A stretch of DNA of 64,000 bases from Puccinia triticina (GCF_026914185.1 NC_070568.1:2066001-2130000), one strand, 5' to 3'; positions 1 to 11,849 are shown, counted from the first letter of the stretch. Made by a program: numbers and translations. The notes: a model not told the origin generated them from the letters alone.

Positions 1-485
1 TCCTTGGAGTTAAGGATCCTTCAGGACCTTGACTCGAAGGAGGGAGCTGATCCCTGCAATATAAAAAGGGAGGTCTCTCCCCTGTAGAGATTCTCCCACC
101 AAGATTATTGCCATACAAACCCGTGTACCTTACTGAAAATACAGTGAGTGGGGTTTATACATAATCTACTAACCTTTTCTTCCCTTACAGCCTTATCTTC
201 TCTTCGTGTATCCTTCCCCTAGGTACAGGTGTTATTATCACACCTGTAACCTAGAAGATAAGTGAGATTACTCCTTATACCGCAACGGCGCTTGGCTGAT
301 TTTCGCCGCGTCCCCTTACTTACGTAAAGGGTGCCAGTCCCTCCGCCTCTCGGCGTCGAGTTGGACTTTCTTCCACTGGCTTTTAGCTATAGTGTGACCC
401 TAAACTTGCTTCCACTACTTTACCGCCGCGGACCGCAACCAAAAATCCCATCAGCACCGAGTCACATAAGAGACCGGCGCTGACA
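1..485 (+). repeat. 5' LTR of element 1, 3' part only
   Basis: Ends GCGCTGACA just before the primer-binding site. It holds a TATA box (TATAAAAA, 60-67). It also holds a plausible short intron, with donor GTGAGT at 144-149, a CTAAC-type branch site near 168 and acceptor TTACAG ending at 190. Both are also present in the 3' LTR. Confidence 0.93.
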
Positions 486-487
486 AT

Positions 488-505
488 TGGGGGTCTGGCC
501 GGGAA
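488..505 (+). other. Primer-binding site of element 1
   Basis: Two bases after the LTR comes TGGGGGTCTGGCCGGGAATC. Its complement ends in CCA and includes GATTCCC, as expected of the T-arm and acceptor end of a tRNA. The primer tRNA is not identified. Confidence 0.6.
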
Positions 506-880
506 TCTTTTCCTGTGTACCCAGCAAACCATATAATTCTTACATATAAAGAATCTCTTTACATTAAAAGTCCGCTCCGACTCCGGTCGCCGTTTCTAAG
601 ACAACCCTCCTCTCTTAGAAGCTTTTATAGCTCTTTCCCCGATCACGGTCGGCTCATACTTAACACCTTGGCTGATAAAGAGTTCTTCTCGCTATCCTCA
701 CAGACTTGAGCCTCGCTTCCGGTCATCGCACGATAACCAGTACTCTTGACTGAAACGACTGAGCTCTCCGAACTCTTCACCTGATCCTGTATCATAAACA
801 GTAAGAGATCATCTAACATTTTAGTGTTTTTTTTTCTCTTCGGTACCATCTAACGATGATCTTTCTATTGCGTTTCAATA

Positions 881-1600
881 GTGTCTACTTCTAAGCTTAC
901 GTACGCTGGAGCCGTCCGTTCAACCACTCCTACCTCCGATCCGGTCCCTGCGATCACTAGACAACCTGTCAAGAAGATCCCAACCGCAGCGTCAGAGAGC
1001 TCTCGAACGGTAGCGGCCCCCAAGAAACCGAAAATAGTTCGCAAACCGAAGAGCCCAGCTGTCGTCCCTTCTGAGTGGGACTTGGAGCCTGTCGATAACA
1101 ACGCTCGTCCTCCTTCTCCCTTCCTTAAAACTCCCAATCTTCCCAGCGGTTCGGCTAACCCCGCCGGTCCTACGGTGACGAAACCAAAAGCGAAGAAGGC
1201 CGCCCCATCGGCTGATCCCTTCAAAAGCAACGAACCAGTCTCTAAGCTTATCGATCGAGACACTCCTGGCTCTCTCACTCAGATTAAAATAAAAAAGGTT
1301 TACAAACCTGCTCAAGGTTCCGCGACTGTAGAGTCAAAGACGAAATCTAACCCCTCTCAACCCGCTCTAAGTGAATCTTCGAGTAAAAAATCCGTATTTG
1401 ACGACGGTACCTTCGATCCGAAGACGAAAGAGAAGCTCGAGAATTATTTCGTCCCTCGGGGAAGAACTGTCGTATCAAACTACTCTACGACTTCGTCAAT
1501 CATCCCGAGCTCCGAAGATACTCGTGAATCTCATCAACTTGCTGACAGTAGTGATTTAGATATCATCACTGGTCAGCATTTTCTTTCATTTTTATCCTAA
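881..1600 (+). CDS. Small basic, Pro/Ser-rich ORF1 upstream of gag, element 1
   Basis: A 239-residue ORF in the GC-rich leader, ending nine bases before the gag-pol start, so gag could be translated by reinitiation or from a separate mRNA. It is rich in Lys, Pro, Ser and Thr, with no signal peptide or membrane segment. Near its C-terminus is FDPKTKEKLE. The matching ORF1 of the second element (18265-18513) has FDPKAAALKLLE near its end, so a short motif appears shared although the rest has diverged. I recognise no family. It could be a nucleic-acid-binding Gag accessory, but that is inference from composition only. Confidence 0.55.
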   Translation: MSTSKLTYAGAVRSTTPTSDPVPAITRQPVKKIPTAASESSRTVAAPKKPKIVRKPKSPAVVPSEWDLEPVDNNARPPSPFLKTPNLPSGSANPAGPTVTKPKAKKAAPSADPFKSNEPVSKLIDRDTPGSLTQIKIKKVYKPAQGSATVESKTKSNPSQPALSESSSKKSVFDDGTFDPKTKEKLENYFVPRGRTVVSNYSTTSSIIPSSEDTRESHQLADSSDLDIITGQHFLSFLS

Positions 1601-1609
1601 GTACCGAAG

Positions 1610-4600
1610 ATGAGTTCTAACAACTCGTCTCGCTCGCGTACTAGGAGCAACCGCCCAGCTCTTCTCGAGGCCCAAGATCTTACCGGGGCCCCTAGGGGCC
1701 GACATGCTAAAAAATCTCAACCCCAGAATCCACCCGATGCTCCAGGGACTGAAAAGTCAACTGGACGGCCGGAATCTAGCAGAGGAGACGAAGGACGACG
1801 ACATGATGACCCTGTGCCTCGAGGCAGCGAAGAGTCTCAACTCGACGATCGTTCATATCATCAGTCCGGAACAATTCCGAATACTGTACGGGAATTGGGA
1901 CATCAAAGCGGAGTGGGAGGATTACCAATCCGGCCCGAAGCACCGGATGTATATGAGGAAGAGGGGCGAAGAACCGACTCCGACCCCAGGTCCCCAACCT
2001 ATGGAAGAGTTGAGCCCGACTCCTCTAGCACCGTCGTTGGAGCCGATGACCCCTCAGATGCAAGAGAAGTCCTTGCTCCATTTCCCTCCGCTGTCCAGCC
2101 ACCAACCAATGGTAACGGACACTCCTCCGTCGACAGCTTGGCCGCTTCCTCAGCATACGGCCAACTTGACTCAGAACATAAATTCCCTCCTGCCTCCGCC
2201 CCAGTATCCACAGGCGACGGTTCCTCAACCTCCTCCCCCAAGAGCTGCCGAGAGTTCAGATCAGAACCGCCGCAACCCTCCGTCGGGAGGAAATCGCAGG
2301 GGGAGAGGCCGGAGAAACTCCAGACAGAACCGATCCGACCCCTGGATCCCTCCTCCAGCGCAATCGAGGAATCATCAACCTTACAACTCGACCAACGCCA
2401 GAGAGCGCCGGCGGATCTCTCATCAAATGTCCATACATTACAAGATGATCCGCCTCAACCGTACGACCCAAGCGCAATATCAAGCGCTGGAATCTCTGTG
2501 CAATCAGAACGCCGGATACGACAATCATCATCAACACCCCGAGGACGAGCAGATGCTCGAGGATTAACCTCAGGTGAGCTCATCCCAATCCTTAAGAACT
2601 TGTTTACAAGTATCGAAAAGGTAGTTGATTCTAACTGCTCTTTGTTATCAAAACAGGTTAACAGCAATGTAACTATTAGCTTGGGTAACTTATTGAATAG
2701 ACAATCCGACTTGTATGAGCAGAAGTTTTGCTCTCTCATTTTTTCTTCCGATAACTCTATTGCTACTTTGCAACAAATTGTTAGAGCGGTACCTCAAGTA
2801 GAATATTTGTACAAACAATCCCCGCTTGTTGTAGATACAAATAAAACTTGTAAAGATCTCTCTTCTAAGCTTGACATGGTAATCAAACAAACTGTCTCTA
2901 TTACTGATATCAAAAACATTCGAGATACTTTGGTCGAACTTAATAAGAGAGAAGACCTCTCTAAAAAAGCGTTTGATAATCTCTTTGCACTTGTCTATGA
3001 TAAGTTGGAAGACAATAAAAACAATTTGAATGAGTTTGTCAATAAGTTGAAACCCTTGAGTGAACAAACTCTTTTAAAAAATTCTCACAATAATTCTCTT
3101 GACTTTTTTCCTCCTTCAAACCTGACTGCTCAATCCAGCAGGGATAAAGGGAAAAATGTTGAGAAATGTCATTCTGTTGAATTGCCACCTGCTGTAGGAA
3201 CTTCCAACAGTCATAAAAATCCAGAGCAAATTTGTTCTTGCCATGAAAAAATCTCTGAACTTAAGTTTGAGCATGAGCTCCTTAAAGAAGTCAATGACAA
3301 ACTTGATTTCCTTGTAGAAATAGGAGAACAACCTATTAAAGACATTAATGAGAGAATTTTTTCAATGGAGAAGAAGAATGAGGAGCGCTTTTCTACTTTA
3401 CTTGATAAATTGGAAGAGTTGAAAACTCTGAGCACTACTTTGGTTACTAAGTCCAGTGCTCCATCAAGTAATGTAAATGTTAATCCAAATAACACAAGCA
3501 CCTTTTCTCCTGGCCAAATTCCACAAGTAGTACCCAAACAACAAGGAAAGGAGAATTTTTTCAATGTTAACCAGACCAAAACAGAAATGGACCCTGGTAG
3601 ACTAAATGAATTGTTTGAAATTCCTATGACTACTCCTCACCAGCCCCAAATAACAACTAGACAAGATATTTCTCAAGAGTCCAGTAAAGTTATAATACAA
3701 GGCTTGTCTAAAATGGAAGCCTGGCCTACCTTCTCTGGAGAAGGAGAATATAATCACGTAGACTTTATTGAATGGATTGATACAATTCAACAAGACTCTA
3801 GAATTGAGGACATTGTTATTACTTCTAAATTGAAAAACATGTTCACTGGTGTAGCCCATGCATGGTTTTCCAGTGTTAGATCTATGGTGGGAGATAAACC
3901 TTGGTCCTTCTGGAAAGATGCCATAAATCAGAAGTATGGGACTCCAGCATGGAGACGCAGACTTCTTATTATTTACCAGAAAGACAAATTTGTTCCTGGT
4001 ACTACACCAGCAGCAACTTGGGTCACAAGACAGTATAAAAGGATCATGGCTTGTGAACCTCAAACAAATCATGAAAGTCTTATGTTTAAGCTTTTGACCC
4101 AGATGGAAGGAGATGTTAGTTTTGCTTCTCAAAATGCAATGAAAGACAATCAGACTTTAACTTCTCTTATTAATGCTTTAGAAGATATTGCAGAATATAC
4201 TAACATAGGCAAGAGAAAACCTGGTTATATGCAGAATGGCAAAACTTACTCTAATCCTAATGGATCAGACAAAAATAAGGATAATTCAACTAAGTCCAAT
4301 ACTGAAGTCAAATGTTATTCTTGTGATAAGACAGGGCATACTTCAAGGAATTGCCCTAAAAATTCCAAGAAGGTAGCTGCTATAGGTGATGAGGATGACA
4401 CAGAAAAACCTGAAGCAGATTCAGAAAGTGATTCTGGAAACCAGAAGGCTGATCCAAATGTCCTCTGTGTAATTCCTAACACTTTGGATTATTTCATCAC
4501 ACCTATCAGTGGTAGCAATAAGATTGTTTCCATGACATGTTGTGGAAAAACATGTAAAGTCCTGTTAGACTCTGAAGCTTTCAAGTCAGTTGTAGGACAG

Positions 4601-7600
4601 AATTATTTATCTAAATTCTGCCCTGATTGGGAAAAATTTGTCATATCAAAATCTTATGACAAATTCCACAGTTGCTCAGACAAGCTTAACACATTGGGAA
4701 TAGTTAAAGTGCATCTTAAGTTTGGCAACTATGTTTTCCCTACTGATTTTATTGTTATTGAAAATGCAGTTGTCAATTACTTCATAATAGGAAATGACTA
4801 CTTAAGTCACTTTAAAATTTCTATTATGAATGACTCAGGCAGCTATTTCAAAATTGGTACAGATAACTTTAAACATCAATTTGTGAAAGATAAAAACAAT
4901 GTAGTAGCTATGACTCAATCATCACAAGAAGCTTTCACTCAAGAAGTAATTGAGAGTTCTAAAATAAATGTAAATCTCTCTGAAATTCAGAGAAAACAAT
5001 TATTTCAATTACTTTTTGACAATAAATCAGCTTTTGCCACGATAGAAGAACCATTTGGCGCAATTAAAGGCCATGAGGTTAAGATTACTTTAAGTATTGA
5101 TAGACCTTATCCCCCAGTACTTCGTAAAGCACCATATCCTGCTAGTCCTAGAAGCAGAGAAGCTTTAGAAGAACATATACAGGCTCTACTTAAGCTCAAA
5201 GTAATTAGAAAAGTGGGAGCAAATGAATTAGTTGATATAACTACACCAGTTATTATTGCCTGGCATAACAACAAGTCAAGACTAGTAGGAGACTTCAGAG
5301 CACTTAACACCTATACTAATCCTGACAGGTACCCTATGCCTAAAATTATGGAATCCTTAAGTAAACTGCATAATTCTAAATACATCACTTGCATGGATGT
5401 ACTTAAAGGATTTCACCAAAATGTTATTCACCCAGACAGCAGACAATTTTTGAGAATAGTCTGCCATCTAGGTGTATTTGAATATTTGCGCATGCCTTTT
5501 GGTATTAAAAATGCACCATCACATTTTCAGAGAATGATGGATAGTGAATTTGCCAATGAATTGAATCAGCTTTGGCTCATTATCTACATAGATGATATTA
5601 TTGTCTTCTCTGATAATTGGTATGAGCATTTGTGCAGATTAAAAATAGTCCTAAACAAAGTCACTAAAATGAATATGAAAATTTCACTTTCCAAGTGTCA
5701 ATTTGGTTTTTCTGAGTTAAAAGCCTTGGGACACATTGTTAGTGGACTTTCTCTAGGAATTGACAAGCACAGAGTAGCTGCAGTTCTTTTGAAACCTATA
5801 CCACAAAACTTAAAAGAAATGCAAATGTTTTTAGGTTTTGCAGGATATTACGGGTTACACATTAAAAATTTTGGAGCTATGGCTTCCAGCCTGTATAAAC
5901 TGTGTAGCCCTAGTGTAGTTTTCAAAATGACTGCAGAACGCGTAGCCGCTTATGAAGCAATTAAATTTGCTTTAACAAATGCTCCTTTGCTCTTCCATCC
6001 AGATCCTAAGTTACGCTTCATATTGTACGTCGACGCGTGCATGGAAGGAATAGGAGCAGCATTGCACCAAATCCAAATAATTGATGATAAACCTATTGAA
6101 GGGGCCATTTGCTTTATTTCCAGACAACTCAAAGACTCAGAGAAAAAGTATGGAGCTTCTCAACTAGAGTGTCTTTGTTTAGTCTGGGCCCTTGATAAGC
6201 TTTATTATTATTTAGATGGTTGTGAATTTGATGTTATCACAGATTGTATTGCACTAAGATCTTTAGTCAATATGAAAACACCAAATAGACACATGCTAAG
6301 ATGGCAAATTTCCATCCAAGAATGGCGTGGGTCTATGACTATAATTCACAGAGATGGTATTATCCATAAAAATGCTGATGGACTTTCTAGATGGGCTCTT
6401 CCAAACAATTCAGATAATCCAGCTTATGACGCAGAAGATGAAGAAACAGCTGTTCCAGTTACATCTATCCTGCCTTTTCCCATGAGGATGTCTGAGTGTC
6501 TTGCTAATTGGGCTCTACCTAATGACGAAAATAATCCTGCTTTTGAAGAAGAGATTATTGATGACACTCAACCAATAATGGCAGTCTCTGTCTCAGGTTT
6601 GGCCAGTTCATTTTGGAATTTAATTGAGAAGAGCTATGAGTCCAACAAAAACACAGTTATTCTTCTCCAGCTGCTTAAATCTAAAAATTCAGATCAAGGT
6701 CTTGTAGAGAAACTTGAAGGAGTTTGGAAAAAGCATTTTTTAGAAGAAAGATTTGTACTCTTAGATGGGTTATTGTACCACAGAAGAGAACATAATTCTT
6801 CAGTAGTACTCATATCAGATGATCATAAGAATATTATTTTGAATGAATGTCATGACAGCATTACTGCTGGACACTTTTCCAAGGAAAGAACCATCAACAG
6901 AGTACAAGGTTTAGCCTGGTGGCCTGAATGGCGAAACCAAGTATCTAAGTACTGTGACTCCTGTGACAGATGCCAGAAAGCAAATAGGTCTACAGGTAAG
7001 AAACTTGGTCTTTTACAAACTATTGAAGAACCTAAAGGAAGATGGGAAGTCATTAACATGGACTTTGTTACAGCACTCCCCCCTGCAGGGTCAGAAAGCT
7101 ATAATGCTGTCCTAGTAGTTTGTGACAGATTCTCCAAAAGAGCCAGATTCTTACCATGTTATAAGGATAGCAGTGCTATGGACATAGCTTTGATTTTCTG
7201 GAACAACATTGTTAGTGATGTTGGTTGTCCTAGAGTAATTATTAGTGACAGAGATCCAAAATTTACGTCAGACTTCTGGCAAAATTTATTTGAAATCCTT
7301 GGAACCAAATTGGCATTTTCAACTGCTTACCACCCTCAAACAGATGGTTTGGCTGAAAGGATGATCCAAACTTTAGAGGATATGATCAGGAGATATTGTG
7401 CCTATGGAGTAGACTTCAAGACCAGTGATGGATATACACATGACTGGGTATCTCTCTTGCCTGCTCTAGAATTTGCTTATAATTCAAGCAAACATTCCAC
7501 AACAGGAATCACTCCTTTTGAACTCGAAAGAGGTTGGATCCCAAATATGCCTAAGGATTTCTTGCTCTCTAAAACCATTGCTTTACACCCTAGCTCTGAA

Positions 7601-8167
7601 TGTTTCCAAAAAATGATGTTTCAGGCAGGTGAACAAGCAGCTACATGTGTTAAAGAAGCAACTGACTACAACAAAGAACGCTGGGATAAGACCCATAAAG
7701 ATCATAACCTTGAAATAGGCGACAGAGTTCTTATCTCAACTGTAAACTTTAACAACCTGGGAGGACCAAGGAAGTTAAAAGATGCTTTTATTGGCCCTTT
7801 TGTTATTAATAGGTTTCATGGAAGAAATGCTGTAGAAGTTATCTTGTCTGAAGAATTTAATCAGAGACACCCTACTTTTCCAATTAGCTTATGTAAAAAG
7901 TACATTGACCCTGATGACAACTCTGTAAGAACTTCTGCAGTACCAGTTGTTCCACCAATTGAAGTGGACCAAAGTTCAAAATTGCCCCTCAAAATTTTAA
8001 AAGAGAAGACTGTAAGGAAGCAGGGAAAAGATTGCAAGTTGTTTTTAGTTAGGTTCAAGAATAGCCAACCAGATGAAGATCTATGGCTAGAACCTGAGAA
8101 TATCAGCAACAGCCAATTCTTGCTTAGGCAATTCAGAGCTTCCAAGAGATCTAAAAATTCCTCTTGA
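1610..8167 (+). CDS. Gag-Pol polyprotein of element 1 (one uninterrupted ORF, 2185 aa)
   Basis: A single frame encodes everything. The first ~320 residues are low-complexity and overlap another ORF. A Gag capsid-like region starts around residue 700 ([10 protein letters not shown]) and is followed by a CCHC knuckle ([14 protein letters not shown], ~902-915). The protease site reads LLDSEAF at ~986-992 where DSG is expected. Reverse transcriptase has YIDD at ~1326-1329. RNase H has [13 protein letters not shown] at ~1473. Integrase has an HHCC finger from ~1748 and catalytic D1818, D1880 and E1916, a D,D-35-E spacing. The C-terminus (~2120-2180) resembles a chromodomain (YLVRF-type strand, then DLWLEPENI). 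The start is the first ATG of the frame, nine bases after ORF1. The ORF is complete, but the protease change may make this copy dependent on enzymes from others. Confidence 0.93.
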   Translation: MSSNNSSRSRTRSNRPALLEAQDLTGAPRGRHAKKSQPQNPPDAPGTEKSTGRPESSRGDEGRRHDDPVPRGSEESQLDDRSYHQSGTIPNTVRELGHQSGVGGLPIRPEAPDVYEEEGRRTDSDPRSPTYGRVEPDSSSTVVGADDPSDAREVLAPFPSAVQPPTNGNGHSSVDSLAASSAYGQLDSEHKFPPASAPVSTGDGSSTSSPKSCREFRSEPPQPSVGRKSQGERPEKLQTEPIRPLDPSSSAIEESSTLQLDQRQRAPADLSSNVHTLQDDPPQPYDPSAISSAGISVQSERRIRQSSSTPRGRADARGLTSGELIPILKNLFTSIEKVVDSNCSLLSKQVNSNVTISLGNLLNRQSDLYEQKFCSLIFSSDNSIATLQQIVRAVPQVEYLYKQSPLVVDTNKTCKDLSSKLDMVIKQTVSITDIKNIRDTLVELNKREDLSKKAFDNLFALVYDKLEDNKNNLNEFVNKLKPLSEQTLLKNSHNNSLDFFPPSNLTAQSSRDKGKNVEKCHSVELPPAVGTSNSHKNPEQICSCHEKISELKFEHELLKEVNDKLDFLVEIGEQPIKDINERIFSMEKKNEERFSTLLDKLEELKTLSTTLVTKSSAPSSNVNVNPNNTSTFSPGQIPQVVPKQQGKENFFNVNQTKTEMDPGRLNELFEIPMTTPHQPQITTRQDISQESSKVIIQGLSKMEAWPTFSGEGEYNHVDFIEWIDTIQQDSRIEDIVITSKLKNMFTGVAHAWFSSVRSMVGDKPWSFWKDAINQKYGTPAWRRRLLIIYQKDKFVPGTTPAATWVTRQYKRIMACEPQTNHESLMFKLLTQMEGDVSFASQNAMKDNQTLTSLINALEDIAEYTNIGKRKPGYMQNGKTYSNPNGSDKNKDNSTKSNTEVKCYSCDKTGHTSRNCPKNSKKVAAIGDEDDTEKPEADSESDSGNQKADPNVLCVIPNTLDYFITPISGSNKIVSMTCCGKTCKVLLDSEAFKSVVGQNYLSKFCPDWEKFVISKSYDKFHSCSDKLNTLGIVKVHLKFGNYVFPTDFIVIENAVVNYFIIGNDYLSHFKISIMNDSGSYFKIGTDNFKHQFVKDKNNVVAMTQSSQEAFTQEVIESSKINVNLSEIQRKQLFQLLFDNKSAFATIEEPFGAIKGHEVKITLSIDRPYPPVLRKAPYPASPRSREALEEHIQALLKLKVIRKVGANELVDITTPVIIAWHNNKSRLVGDFRALNTYTNPDRYPMPKIMESLSKLHNSKYITCMDVLKGFHQNVIHPDSRQFLRIVCHLGVFEYLRMPFGIKNAPSHFQRMMDSEFANELNQLWLIIYIDDIIVFSDNWYEHLCRLKIVLNKVTKMNMKISLSKCQFGFSELKALGHIVSGLSLGIDKHRVAAVLLKPIPQNLKEMQMFLGFAGYYGLHIKNFGAMASSLYKLCSPSVVFKMTAERVAAYEAIKFALTNAPLLFHPDPKLRFILYVDACMEGIGAALHQIQIIDDKPIEGAICFISRQLKDSEKKYGASQLECLCLVWALDKLYYYLDGCEFDVITDCIALRSLVNMKTPNRHMLRWQISIQEWRGSMTIIHRDGIIHKNADGLSRWALPNNSDNPAYDAEDEETAVPVTSILPFPMRMSECLANWALPNDENNPAFEEEIIDDTQPIMAVSVSGLASSFWNLIEKSYESNKNTVILLQLLKSKNSDQGLVEKLEGVWKKHFLEERFVLLDGLLYHRREHNSSVVLISDDHKNIILNECHDSITAGHFSKERTINRVQGLAWWPEWRNQVSKYCDSCDRCQKANRSTGKKLGLLQTIEEPKGRWEVINMDFVTALPPAGSESYNAVLVVCDRFSKRARFLPCYKDSSAMDIALIFWNNIVSDVGCPRVIISDRDPKFTSDFWQNLFEILGTKLAFSTAYHPQTDGLAERMIQTLEDMIRRYCAYGVDFKTSDGYTHDWVSLLPALEFAYNSSKHSTTGITPFELERGWIPNMPKDFLLSKTIALHPSSECFQKMMFQAGEQAATCVKEATDYNKERWDKTHKDHNLEIGDRVLISTVNFNNLGGPRKLKDAFIGPFVINRFHGRNAVEVILSEEFNQRHPTFPISLCKKYIDPDDNSVRTSAVPVVPPIEVDQSSKLPLKILKEKTVRKQGKDCKLFLVRFKNSQPDEDLWLEPENISNSQFLLRQFRASKRSKNSS
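1704..2567 (+). CDS. Overlapping ORF in +1 frame inside the gag N-terminal region, element 1
   Basis: A 287-residue ORF lies wholly inside gag, one frame forward. Its first ~90 residues look more like ordinary protein than the gag frame does, with mixed hydrophobic and charged residues such as [21 protein letters not shown] Pro-rich stretch and a Gln/Arg/Asn-rich basic tail follow. The second element has an ORF at the same place in the same relative frame (17618-18007). GC-rich sequence gives way to AT-rich sequence at about the stop (2567). No family recognised. It might be a genuinely overprinted gene, or the true gag N-terminus reached by splicing or frameshifting; chance is possible. Confidence 0.5.
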   Translation: MLKNLNPRIHPMLQGLKSQLDGRNLAEETKDDDMMTLCLEAAKSLNSTIVHIISPEQFRILYGNWDIKAEWEDYQSGPKHRMYMRKRGEEPTPTPGPQPMEELSPTPLAPSLEPMTPQMQEKSLLHFPPLSSHQPMVTDTPPSTAWPLPQHTANLTQNINSLLPPPQYPQATVPQPPPPRAAESSDQNRRNPPSGGNRRGRGRRNSRQNRSDPWIPPPAQSRNHQPYNSTNARERRRISHQMSIHYKMIRLNRTTQAQYQALESLCNQNAGYDNHHQHPEDEQMLED

Positions 8168-8180
8168 AGAGTAATTTTTT

Positions 8181-8192
8181 GGTGGGGGCGAA
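8181..8192 (+). other. Polypurine tract of element 1
   Basis: GGTGGGGGCGAA directly precedes the 3' LTR. The second element has a matching tract (GAGGGGGCGAG on its strand) next to its 3' LTR, which supports the role. Confidence 0.75.
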
Positions 8193-9037
8193 TGTCAGAC
8201 ACTGAGACACTAAGTCCATGTGTCTACAATGTATAGTACATGTCTTATAACCTAATGGTTAAAGACTGCTTTAATAATTGACTCATGTACATGAAGTCAA
8301 GAGTTCAATTCCCTGTCATTACATTAATTGTGTACCTTTTACTCATATGTACTATTATTATGTACTTATTAGATATTTCACATTCTTTTGAATATGTAAT
8401 TAACCTTATTTCACACTGATTACATAGTTGTACATACAGAGAGAGATAATCTTATCTCTCTGTATTTATCCTGATTAAGCTCAATTTATGTACAAATGGG
8501 GAGATTACATACCCATTTGTGTAAATCCCCTTCTGAATTCCGTGATCACTCCTCCTTGGAGTTAAGGATCCTTCAGGACCTTGACTCGAAGGAGGGAGCT
8601 GATCCCTGCAATATAAAAAGGGAGGTCTCTCCCCTGTAGAGATTCTCCCACCAAGATTATTGCCATACAAACCCGTGTACCTTACTGAAAATACAGTGAG
8701 TGGGGTTTACACATAATCTACTAACCTTTTCTTCCCTTACAGCCTTATCTTCTCTTCGTGTATCCTTCCCCTAGGTACAGGTGTTATTATCACACCTGTA
8801 ACCTAGAAGATAAGTGAGATTACTCCTTATACCGCAACGGCGCTTGGCTGATTTTCGCCGCGTCCCCTTACTTACGTAAAGGGTGCCAGTCCCTCCGCCT
8901 CTCGGCGTCGAGTTGGACTTTCTTCCACTGGCTTTTAGCTATAGTGTGACCCTAAACTTGCTTCCACTACTTTACCGCCGCGGACCGCAACCAAAAATCC
9001 CATCAGCACCGAGTCACATAAGAGACCGGCGCTGACA
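8193..9037 (+). repeat. 3' LTR of element 1 (845 bp)
   Basis: Starts TGTCAG and ends CTGACA. It is the only complete LTR of this element in the window. The TATA box is at 8612-8619, with the same candidate intron signals as in the 5' copy. Confidence 0.95.
8242..8320 (+). other. tRNA-like segment in the LTR (A- and B-box-like)
   Basis: AACC-TAAT-GGTT (8249-8260) forms a perfect D-arm-like hairpin. About 40 bases on, GAGTTCAATTCCC (8301-8313) resembles a Pol III B box. The acceptor and T stems do not pair well, so this is not a tRNA gene; it may be a tRNA-derived fragment or chance. Confidence 0.3.
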
Positions 9038-10268
9038 GGCAGGGTTGGGCTCCTCCGGCTCAGCTAAGTGTGGCTGTGGATGAGGAGGAGGGTGGTCGGG
9101 AGCGGGGGTGAGCAAGACGCGGTCGGACGGGCGCTGGGAGAGGGATAGTGTCTTCGGAGGCCGTCTGGGCATCGCCGCTAGATCAGACTCCGTCAGACTC
9201 CGTAGGACTGAGCAGTCCGTTACTCAGTTAGGCCGAGCTGAGCTTCGACAGCTCGGTCGCGGCCATGTGTTCCAGCAGCAGAACTGGCGGCGGAGATGGG
9301 CTGTGGCGCCAGTGCGGGAATGGGACCAGACAAGGTCGGCGAGCAGGATGGAGCCCTTGCTCTGCACCCGCTGGCTCTCCAGGCTGGGGTCTCACAGCGG
9401 CGCGGGGATCCGGGAGCGGTGGAACGGCGGGCGGAAGGGGTAGACGGACATCAACAGTGTCGTCCTGCACAAGGCCTCGCTCCGTCCTGCTACAGAAGAC
9501 CGCTCGTATATTTCTCTGCCCCCGGATCGGCTGTAACGAGGGAGGCTAGGCCAGCTGTGTAGTATTCCCAGTGAATGCAGCAGCAAAGACAGACGTGGTG
9601 AGGCCTGAACAGATGCTTGAAGGGCTGGCTGGAGACCAAGGGCGTGGCGGAGGCAAACTTATTGCCATACCAACGATTGGCGGGGAGCTGGTCGTGAGCA
9701 ACAGTTGAAATTTGTGGAGTGTCCGAACCAGCTTCCAACAACAGTTGAGTGGCTTGGTGTCAGACAATGGCTGGGTGGACTGAATTTGAGGCAGGACAGC
9801 TGTTGGTAATGGCGGGTGGTGGCCAGATCTTGGACGGATATATAAAGAGGCCATCTGGCCACTCTGTTTGTCCCCCCAGGTGTTTCTGTTTTTGCTGTAA
9901 TTCCAGCTGGCGGTACATCCTTGCGCTCCTCCGCTGTTGCACGTGCGCAGTCTGAGGGGCTGAAGAGTGGGCCCCCCACGGGTCTGCAGCCTTAGCTGCG
10001 GGCCGGGGGCCTTCATGTCCATCACTTTTGACTCGTGCGCTTGATGCGGGGGCACGGCTTTGCCGATGTTGGAAGGCTGGTAGAGATTTAGATTTTTCTT
10101 ATGTAAAATTCCCCTTTTTTTGTATCCTGGTTTTTGTAGTGGAAAAAACCCACCTGTTTTTTTTTTTTTGAACTTTTGTTGATGGGGAAACCCATGATGT
10201 TTTTTTTCTCATTTTGTATAATTGTAAGGGGGAACCCTTGATCTTATTTTTTTTAATTTTGGAAAAAC
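9038..10268. other. Unassigned GC-rich then T-rich spacer between the two Gypsy elements
   Basis: This is the host side of both insertions. GC-rich up to ~10080, with several short overlapping frames on both strands but none with a recognisable domain. A TATAAAG at about 9840 is followed by a pyrimidine tract and CAG, so it may be a remnant LTR or promoter. From 10090 it is T-rich, with runs of T and repeated GGGGAAACCC-type words. Confidence 0.4.
10264..10268. other. Left target-site duplication of element 2
   Basis: AAAAC immediately before the left LTR, matched by AAAAC at 31614-31618 after the right LTR. Confidence 0.85.
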
Positions 10269-11813
10269 TGACAGCTCTGTTTATGAAGCTTAGGGCAAAA
10301 AACCCGTCAAAATAAGGGTTTTGGGCCCTAGCACTATAACTGTGCTGATGTAAACACTGGTAATATAAATTACCAATCTTGTTACGTGACAAATATGGCC
10401 ACTACAAGGGTTTAAACACTCTGTAACAGAGGAAGGATTAATTATGTAATTAATAATATGTAATTATTAATTACAGGGAATTAATTTGGCGTAAAAGTAG
10501 GTGGTAAGCGCTTAAACTGATTGGCTGCTTGACAGAGGCGGAGGTCTTACGGCAACTACTTATAAGGATAAAGCTTTAAATATGCTAATAAGGTATTTTT
10601 GATAATTTAAAGGGTTTAATCCAGTGGATTTTACGTGCTGGGGATGGTTTTAAAGGAAAAAGGGGCTTCAATAGTAGCAGAGGAGAATATTCACAGTAAC
10701 TTACAGTTTGTAGGCGGTGAATGGTCTGGGGGATCTTTTCCTGAGGGCCAAATAGGCCTCTATTTATAGAGGGGACTTCAGTGGGCGTAAACACTGAGTC
10801 CTGTTGAGGTTACGCTTGTTGACTGAGAATATGGGAGGCGAGTAGTGGGGGTTTTTGAAAGAGGAGCTTGACTCAGGTTGGGCAAAAGTGGGTCTCTTGT
10901 TGTTGGGCTCTGACTCGATGATTTTATTTCATACTCGAGGAGCGGACTTGTATACACAACTAGAGAGCCCCCTGCACAAGATCCAGAGGGGGCCTAACAG
11001 CATGTAACATACAAGACAAAATAAACTAACATCTGTAATAACAAGTCAGTGACAGGGACAGGACAGGAACTGGGATAGGGGACAGGGACAGGAACTGGAA
11101 CTGGACAGAGGACAGGACAGGAACAGGGAACTTTACTGGAGACTGGGAAAGAATACTTTACTGGGGACTGGGGACTGGGGACTGGATAATTTACTGGGGA
11201 CTGGGTACTGGGGACTGAATAATTTACTGGGGACTGGGTACTGGGGACTGAATACAGAATACTTTACTGGGGACTGGGCACTGGAAAATTTACTGGGGAC
11301 TGGGGATGGTAGGGGAATGTGAGCGGACAGAGAGACAGATATTCTGACAAGTCCTTTTCTCCCTATGGGAGTATCCAGGGGTGTAGCCGTGAAAAGGGCT
11401 TGGCTGTGGGTAATTTAATTGTATTGTAATAGACTAATTTCCCTGACTCTGTCACATGACATGTTTATAACCAATTGTCATGTGAAAGAGCTTCAGTAGA
11501 ACTCTACATAATACTTTCACGGGGTATTTTTACACAAGTAATATTACTCATTAATTTACAACAGTTTAATTTTATGTACACTGTTTGTTTTACTAAATTT
11601 ATGTATGTAATACTATTTTTGGGCGCTCTCTGGGGCCAATTCTTATTTATACAATTAATACATGAAGGAGTAGGAATAAGGGGGTACTTTAAGTGGGTGA
11701 CCCCCCTTAATTTATGATGAGGAATCTGATTCTGCAATAATAATTTAATAATTATTATTATTTACTAAGTTATTGCAGTCTTTTGGATACTTGTTGTATC
11801 TCTAAGGCTGACA
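10269..11813 (-). repeat. 3' LTR of element 2 (1545 bp, long form)
   Basis: Same sequence as 30622-31613 except for about 553 extra bases at ~10797-11349. The extra piece carries a degenerate tandem array (11040-11310) built from GGGGACTGGGTACT-like words. Both edges of the extra piece carry AGTCC, so the short copy can be explained by deletion between short direct repeats. Confidence 0.93.
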
Positions 11814-11832
11814 CTCGCCCCCTCTAAAAAGG
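11814..11832 (-). other. Polypurine tract of element 2
   Basis: On the minus strand, AGAGGGGGCGAG abuts the TGTCAG start of the LTR, as in element 1. Confidence 0.7.
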
Positions 11833-11849
11833 TTAAATTCTGAAATAAT

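Larger units (their letters stand above)
1..9037 (+). mobile_element. Ty3/Gypsy LTR retrotransposon, element 1 (5' LTR cut by window edge)
   Basis: The visible 5' LTR (1-485) matches 8553-9037 of the 3' LTR over its whole length with one substitution near 156/8708 and no indels, so the insertion is recent. Order: LTR, primer-binding site, small ORF (881-1600), gag-pol (1610-8167), polypurine tract, LTR. The 3' LTR begins TGTCAG and ends CTGACA. The bases after it are GGCAG, but the left target-site copy lies outside the window. RT-RNaseH-integrase order and a C-terminal chromodomain-like segment place it among chromodomain-bearing Ty3/Gypsy elements. Confidence 0.95.

Noticed and set aside
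865..1315. Antisense frames opposite ORF1
   Set aside because: Mirror of a GC-rich coding stretch; no start context, no domain.
9108..10055. Many overlapping frames of 60-170 codons on both strands
   Set aside because: GC-rich DNA gives long frames by chance; none shows a domain or consistent splicing.
11475..11737. 77-80-residue frames inside the LTR, repeated at 31275-31537
   Set aside because: They repeat only because the LTR repeats; no protein-like pattern or start context.
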